Shown: in pieces, positions 26,391 through 26,783 of the stretch | Position numbering within the stretch: position 1 is the stretch's first letter | How the letters are laid out: every line of letters begins with the position of its first letter | Assembly: GCA_000226015.1 (NCBI GenBank) | Contig: JH156236.1 | Coordinates: forward strand, 14,620-41,402 | Direction: 5' to 3' | Source: Mnemiopsis leidyi | Taxonomy: Eukaryota; Ctenophora; Tentaculata; Lobata; Bolinopsidae | Length of the DNA stretch: 26,783 nt | Notes under the pieces: model-generated | What the model was told of the DNA's origin: nothing | The model's database searches: none | Seen by the model: the letters and a program-made list of their open reading frames with translations, nothing else | Position numbers and translations under genes: made by a program

Positions 26391-26783
26391 AGCAACTCCT
26401 CTTATAAACAACACCTCCTCTGGTAAACAAAATCTCCTCTTATAGACAACACCTTATATAAACAACACCCCCTCTTAAAAACAACACCTCCTCTTATAAG
26501 CAACACCTCCTCTTATAAACAACACCTCCTCTTATAAACAACACCTCCTCTTATAAACAACACCTCCTCTTATAAACAACACATCTCATAAACAACACCT
26601 CCTCTTATGAACGACATCTCTTATAAACAACTTCTCTTATAAACAAAACCTCCTCTTATGAACGACATATCTTATAAACAACATCTCTTATTAACAAAAC
26701 CTCCTCTTATAAACAACACCTGCTCTTATAAACAACACCTTCTCTTATAAACAACACCTCCTTTATAACAACACCTCCTCTTA
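26391..26783. repeat. 19-bp minisatellite (ATAAACAACACCTCCTCTT) running off the window
   Basis: About twenty units, some shortened, fill the last 390 bases of the window downstream of the exon 45 donor. The array continues beyond the window. Confidence 0.93.

Noticed and set aside
26391..26783. CRISPR array (regular short repeats at the end of the window)
   Set aside because: Units are contiguous 19-bp tandem copies without unique spacers, in an animal-type gene.

Overview
The window looks like nuclear DNA of an invertebrate animal, probably an early-branching metazoan. Genes are split by many short AT-rich GT-AG introns. The main protein is extracellular and cysteine-rich, and the nested genes encode TIR-domain proteins of a kind common in invertebrates. 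I cannot name the species.

The plus strand carries one very large gene. I can trace 45 consecutive exons (115-26242), all joined with matching intron phase. They encode about 2,120 residues of tandem CPAG-TY / C-PG-YYCPEG modules of the GCC2/GCC3 (ephrin-receptor-like) type. Neither the first exon with a signal peptide nor a C-terminus lies in the window. Many introns contain minisatellites, and several of these begin or end exactly at a splice site.

Intron 8 (3261-11714, about 8.5 kb) holds three minus-strand TIR genes, in transcription order TIR-C (9888-8917, two exons), TIR-B (8105-4983, three exons) and TIR-A (4281-3466, no intron). TIR-A and TIR-C are TIR domains followed by a Pro/Ala-rich linker and a shared short C-terminal motif. 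TIR-B is a 947-residue fusion of a NERD-like nuclease region, an SF1 helicase and a TIR domain. The TIR cores of B and C are almost identical at DNA level while their flanks have diverged, which suggests recent gene conversion. The domain set suggests nucleic-acid sensing or processing linked to TIR signalling or NAD cleavage; this is inference.

Upstream of the TIR cluster, still in intron 8, is a 10-base assembly gap (10906-10915) flanked by a direct repeat, a perfect 36-bp palindrome and a longer inverted repeat, so local assembly there is uncertain. A 45/46-bp array of repeated splice acceptors follows and ends at exon 9. The window starts in a (TC)n tract and ends inside a 19-bp minisatellite.
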